43,881 bases of DNA, taken from positions 1 through 43,881 of the forward strand of contig CAICTM010000886.1 of NCBI GenBank assembly GCA_903772945.1, in the 5' to 3' direction. Both the position numbers and the translations under genes were made by a program. Below are positions 41,882 to 43,881 of this stretch, one piece after another (position 1 is the stretch's first letter; each line of letters starts with the position of its first letter). The stretch is from Seminavis robusta. Lineage: Eukaryota; Bacillariophyta; Bacillariophyceae; Naviculales; Naviculaceae. The notes beneath the pieces are model-generated. The model saw only the letters and a list, made by a program, of their open reading frames with translations, made no database searches and was not told where the DNA came from.

Positions 41882-43881
41882 AAGAAGGATGGTTTTGGCT
41901 CTGAAGTTGGTGGAGGAGGCGAGGTGAGCTCTCAAGTTTTTTTTATGGGAAAGGTTTCTTTTGTATTTCTCAGTCAAAGGCATGCAGAATCGAATGATGA
42001 TCTGTCCGGTCTCGATCCCGAGCCACTTCATCAAAAACAACGCACTCACCCATTCAGTGTCCATAGACTTCCACCAAGATTCGCGAGTCCCTCTAGTGTT
42101 AAATGATTTTGGTCGCGGAACATTTTCTTTAATTATGCGTTGTTCTCCTTTATATATATTTTCCTGTATTCCCACCAGCCCACCAACAAGAATCGAATCG
42201 AATGAATCCAATCCAACTCCTACACCACCAGAAGCCCAATGTGATTTAGGGTAGAAAGCAAGACAAGAGGCTGCTTGGCATGGGCAGCTCGAAGCTCTAG
42301 CTAGCCACAGCTAAAAATGAGCATGAGTCACAGTGAAAGTGTGTGCGGGTCACAACGTCCCAGATACTTCCTGGGGTCTGGGGCCTGGCGGTCGAGGGTC
42401 AATGGCTTGAAACCATTGACAAGAACCATCTGGTAAATCTTCGTAGCCGAAAATATTTGAATGGGCTGCGATAGTACTGCGCTAAAGCGGTACTTGGAAG
42501 TCCCAGACACACTGAGCGGCCAGTACACAAGGAGATGAGAGTAATCGGCACGATGAAGGTAGTAGGCAAGATCCATGCTATAGAATGACTTCGTCGAGGT
42601 GGCTTCAAGTTAAAATGTTCGCCTAACACAGTGTGAGGTTTTTAACTTCATCTTCTTCCGTGAAACCATTCCTACATCGCAGTAAGCCAGATCAAGAGTC
42701 TTTGGCTTGGCGCCGGCCGTACCAACACTGCAAACGAAAGAGGCGACCGAGGAACCATTCATCGGTTCGAGGCAGTCCTCTTGGTGACTACCACGCTACG
42801 CGCACGTCCACCAACATTATCCAATCCCAACATTTGACGAAACGCTGAGAATGTGTACTGCCCAGTACCAACAGTTCACCCCCGTTCTCCTCATGTTCCT
42901 GCTTCTGCAATGAGCTCTTTTCATTGGGTTGATCATGGCGCTCTAGTAGATCTTTATCGCTACTCTGACCCATTCTCCTTTACCTGTCCTCCTTCCTTGC
43001 CATCCTATCCTCCTTCTGGCTGGGTTGGCTGCTTGCTTGGCTCCCATGCACTCAGCCAGCATTGCACTCCACTTCTGGAGTGACGAGTCTATTCCCACCC
43101 ACAGTCCACTCGAACCTCGTACTAACCCGGTTTTCGAGAAAACGGTGATGTGGAGGAAGAGGATAGGTGAACGGAGGTTTGGAAGATAGTCTAGCATCAT
43201 AAAACGGAAGCAACGAAGCAACGAGCAAAGAGTTCAAAGAACAAGAAAGCCCAGCCATGAATCTGGTGCCTGTTTGGGACTTGACGAGGACCAGGAGGGC
43301 AAATTCAAATTCCCAATTAGCAGCCACAAGGAGAAACAACGGGGAAACAGCCCAACCAAGTGCTTATGCATCGCAGAATGGTCAGAGCTGAGAACAAAGA
43401 AGAAGAAGCAATGATCTTGAAGGTGCCTTATTGGAGGGAGAACAAAGTTATAAGTGAGAAAGCACATGGAGGCATGCAACGAACGTTCCCCTAGTCAACC
43501 GAGTCAGCAGACGATTCCTGCAAGTCTCAATACGACCACAGTCTTCATCCTGGACCCCGGGAACTTCTGGCGACCCACATGAGGCCGACCAGTCCCTAAC
43601 ACATAAAAAGAAAACATGTTAGATTTAAGAAGGAAAGAATCGGAGTTAGACAGGGGTATAAGACAACACCAAAAGAAAATAGGCCAGTCGAGTCACGAAA
43701 GAAAGGACTTACACCAGAAAAAGCAGTCACCGTTGTTGGCAACAGCACCAACACCAACACCAACACCAACACCAACACCAACACCAACACCATGGCGAAA
43801 GCAACACCAGCAAGAGGGACCAAGCGGAGGACAAACGCAGCTTCGAAACTCCCCAAAAGCAAGAGCACAATAGCGGCGGGG
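41882..43881. other. Upstream region of the monooxygenase gene and right-end intergenic DNA
   Basis: A TATATATATT tract at 42151-42160 lies about 270 bp upstream of the monooxygenase ATG and could be part of its promoter; this is weak evidence. The rest shows no credible gene. The right-most open frames on both strands are driven by the microsatellite there. Confidence 0.45.
43746..43792 (+). repeat. CACCAA hexanucleotide microsatellite
   Basis: About eight tandem CACCAA/ACCAAC units. They create artificial Thr-Pro and Leu-Val repeats when translated on either strand. Confidence 0.95.

Noticed and set aside
41882..42211. N-terminal extension of the monooxygenase frame
   Set aside because: The ATG at 41881 gives a clean signal peptide; the sequence before it looks like leader DNA with a TATA-like tract.
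43596..43873. Open frames on both strands at the right end with Leu-Val and Thr-Pro repeats
   Set aside because: They are created by the CACCAA microsatellite and have no other coding sign.

Overview
The window looks like a piece of nuclear genome from a diatom, most likely pennate; this is inference from gene content, not from a marker gene. The signs are compact genes with short GT-AG introns (about 34-218 bp), a Ty1/copia element of the type common in diatoms, a DUF6824-type protein, a protein with a motif I associate with diatom-only families, and kilobase-scale intergenic stretches packed with palindromic words built on GTAC, CTAG and ACCGGT. I see no rRNA, tRNA, CRISPR or prokaryotic operon structure.

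Left end (1-8.9 kb): the 3' part of a Ty1/copia pol gene (integrase, reverse transcriptase, RNase H) runs off the left edge and carries a frameshift at the catalytic YVDD box. Just downstream, a 126-bp perfect direct repeat brackets about 0.5 kb of unique sequence and leads into a seven-exon gene for a protein of about 1,129 residues with tectonin-like beta-propeller repeats. A minus-strand secreted cytochrome c-like gene with a one-cysteine haem motif (FxxCH) follows; one frameshift breaks it.

Middle (8.9-28.3 kb): a long single-exon gene for a disordered 1,012-residue protein converges on a histidine-box membrane lipid desaturase-like gene. Next comes a 1.2-kb element with 40-bp terminal inverted repeats and two nested hairpins. 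It is followed by a five-exon gene for a secreted protein, a bZIP gene with an altered basic region, a small minus-strand hypothetical gene, a two-exon gene for a small cysteine-containing secreted or anchored protein, and a minus-strand DUF6824 gene.

Right part (28.3-43.9 kb): a gene of an apparently diatom-specific family, decayed coding remnants, a region rich in GGATCTCGG motifs with a hairpin, a disordered 441-residue protein, and the most notable locus. This is a three-exon minus-strand gene that joins a signal peptide, a DOMON domain, a complete two-copper ascorbate-dependent monooxygenase core of the dopamine beta-hydroxylase/PHM type with all six copper ligands present, and a C-terminal multi-pass membrane domain resembling TLC (TRAM-LAG1-CLN8).

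The genes do not form an obvious pathway. A loose theme is that several products (the monooxygenase fusion, cytochrome c-like protein, two small secreted proteins and the lipid desaturase-like enzyme) are predicted to act in or across the secretory or surface membrane system.
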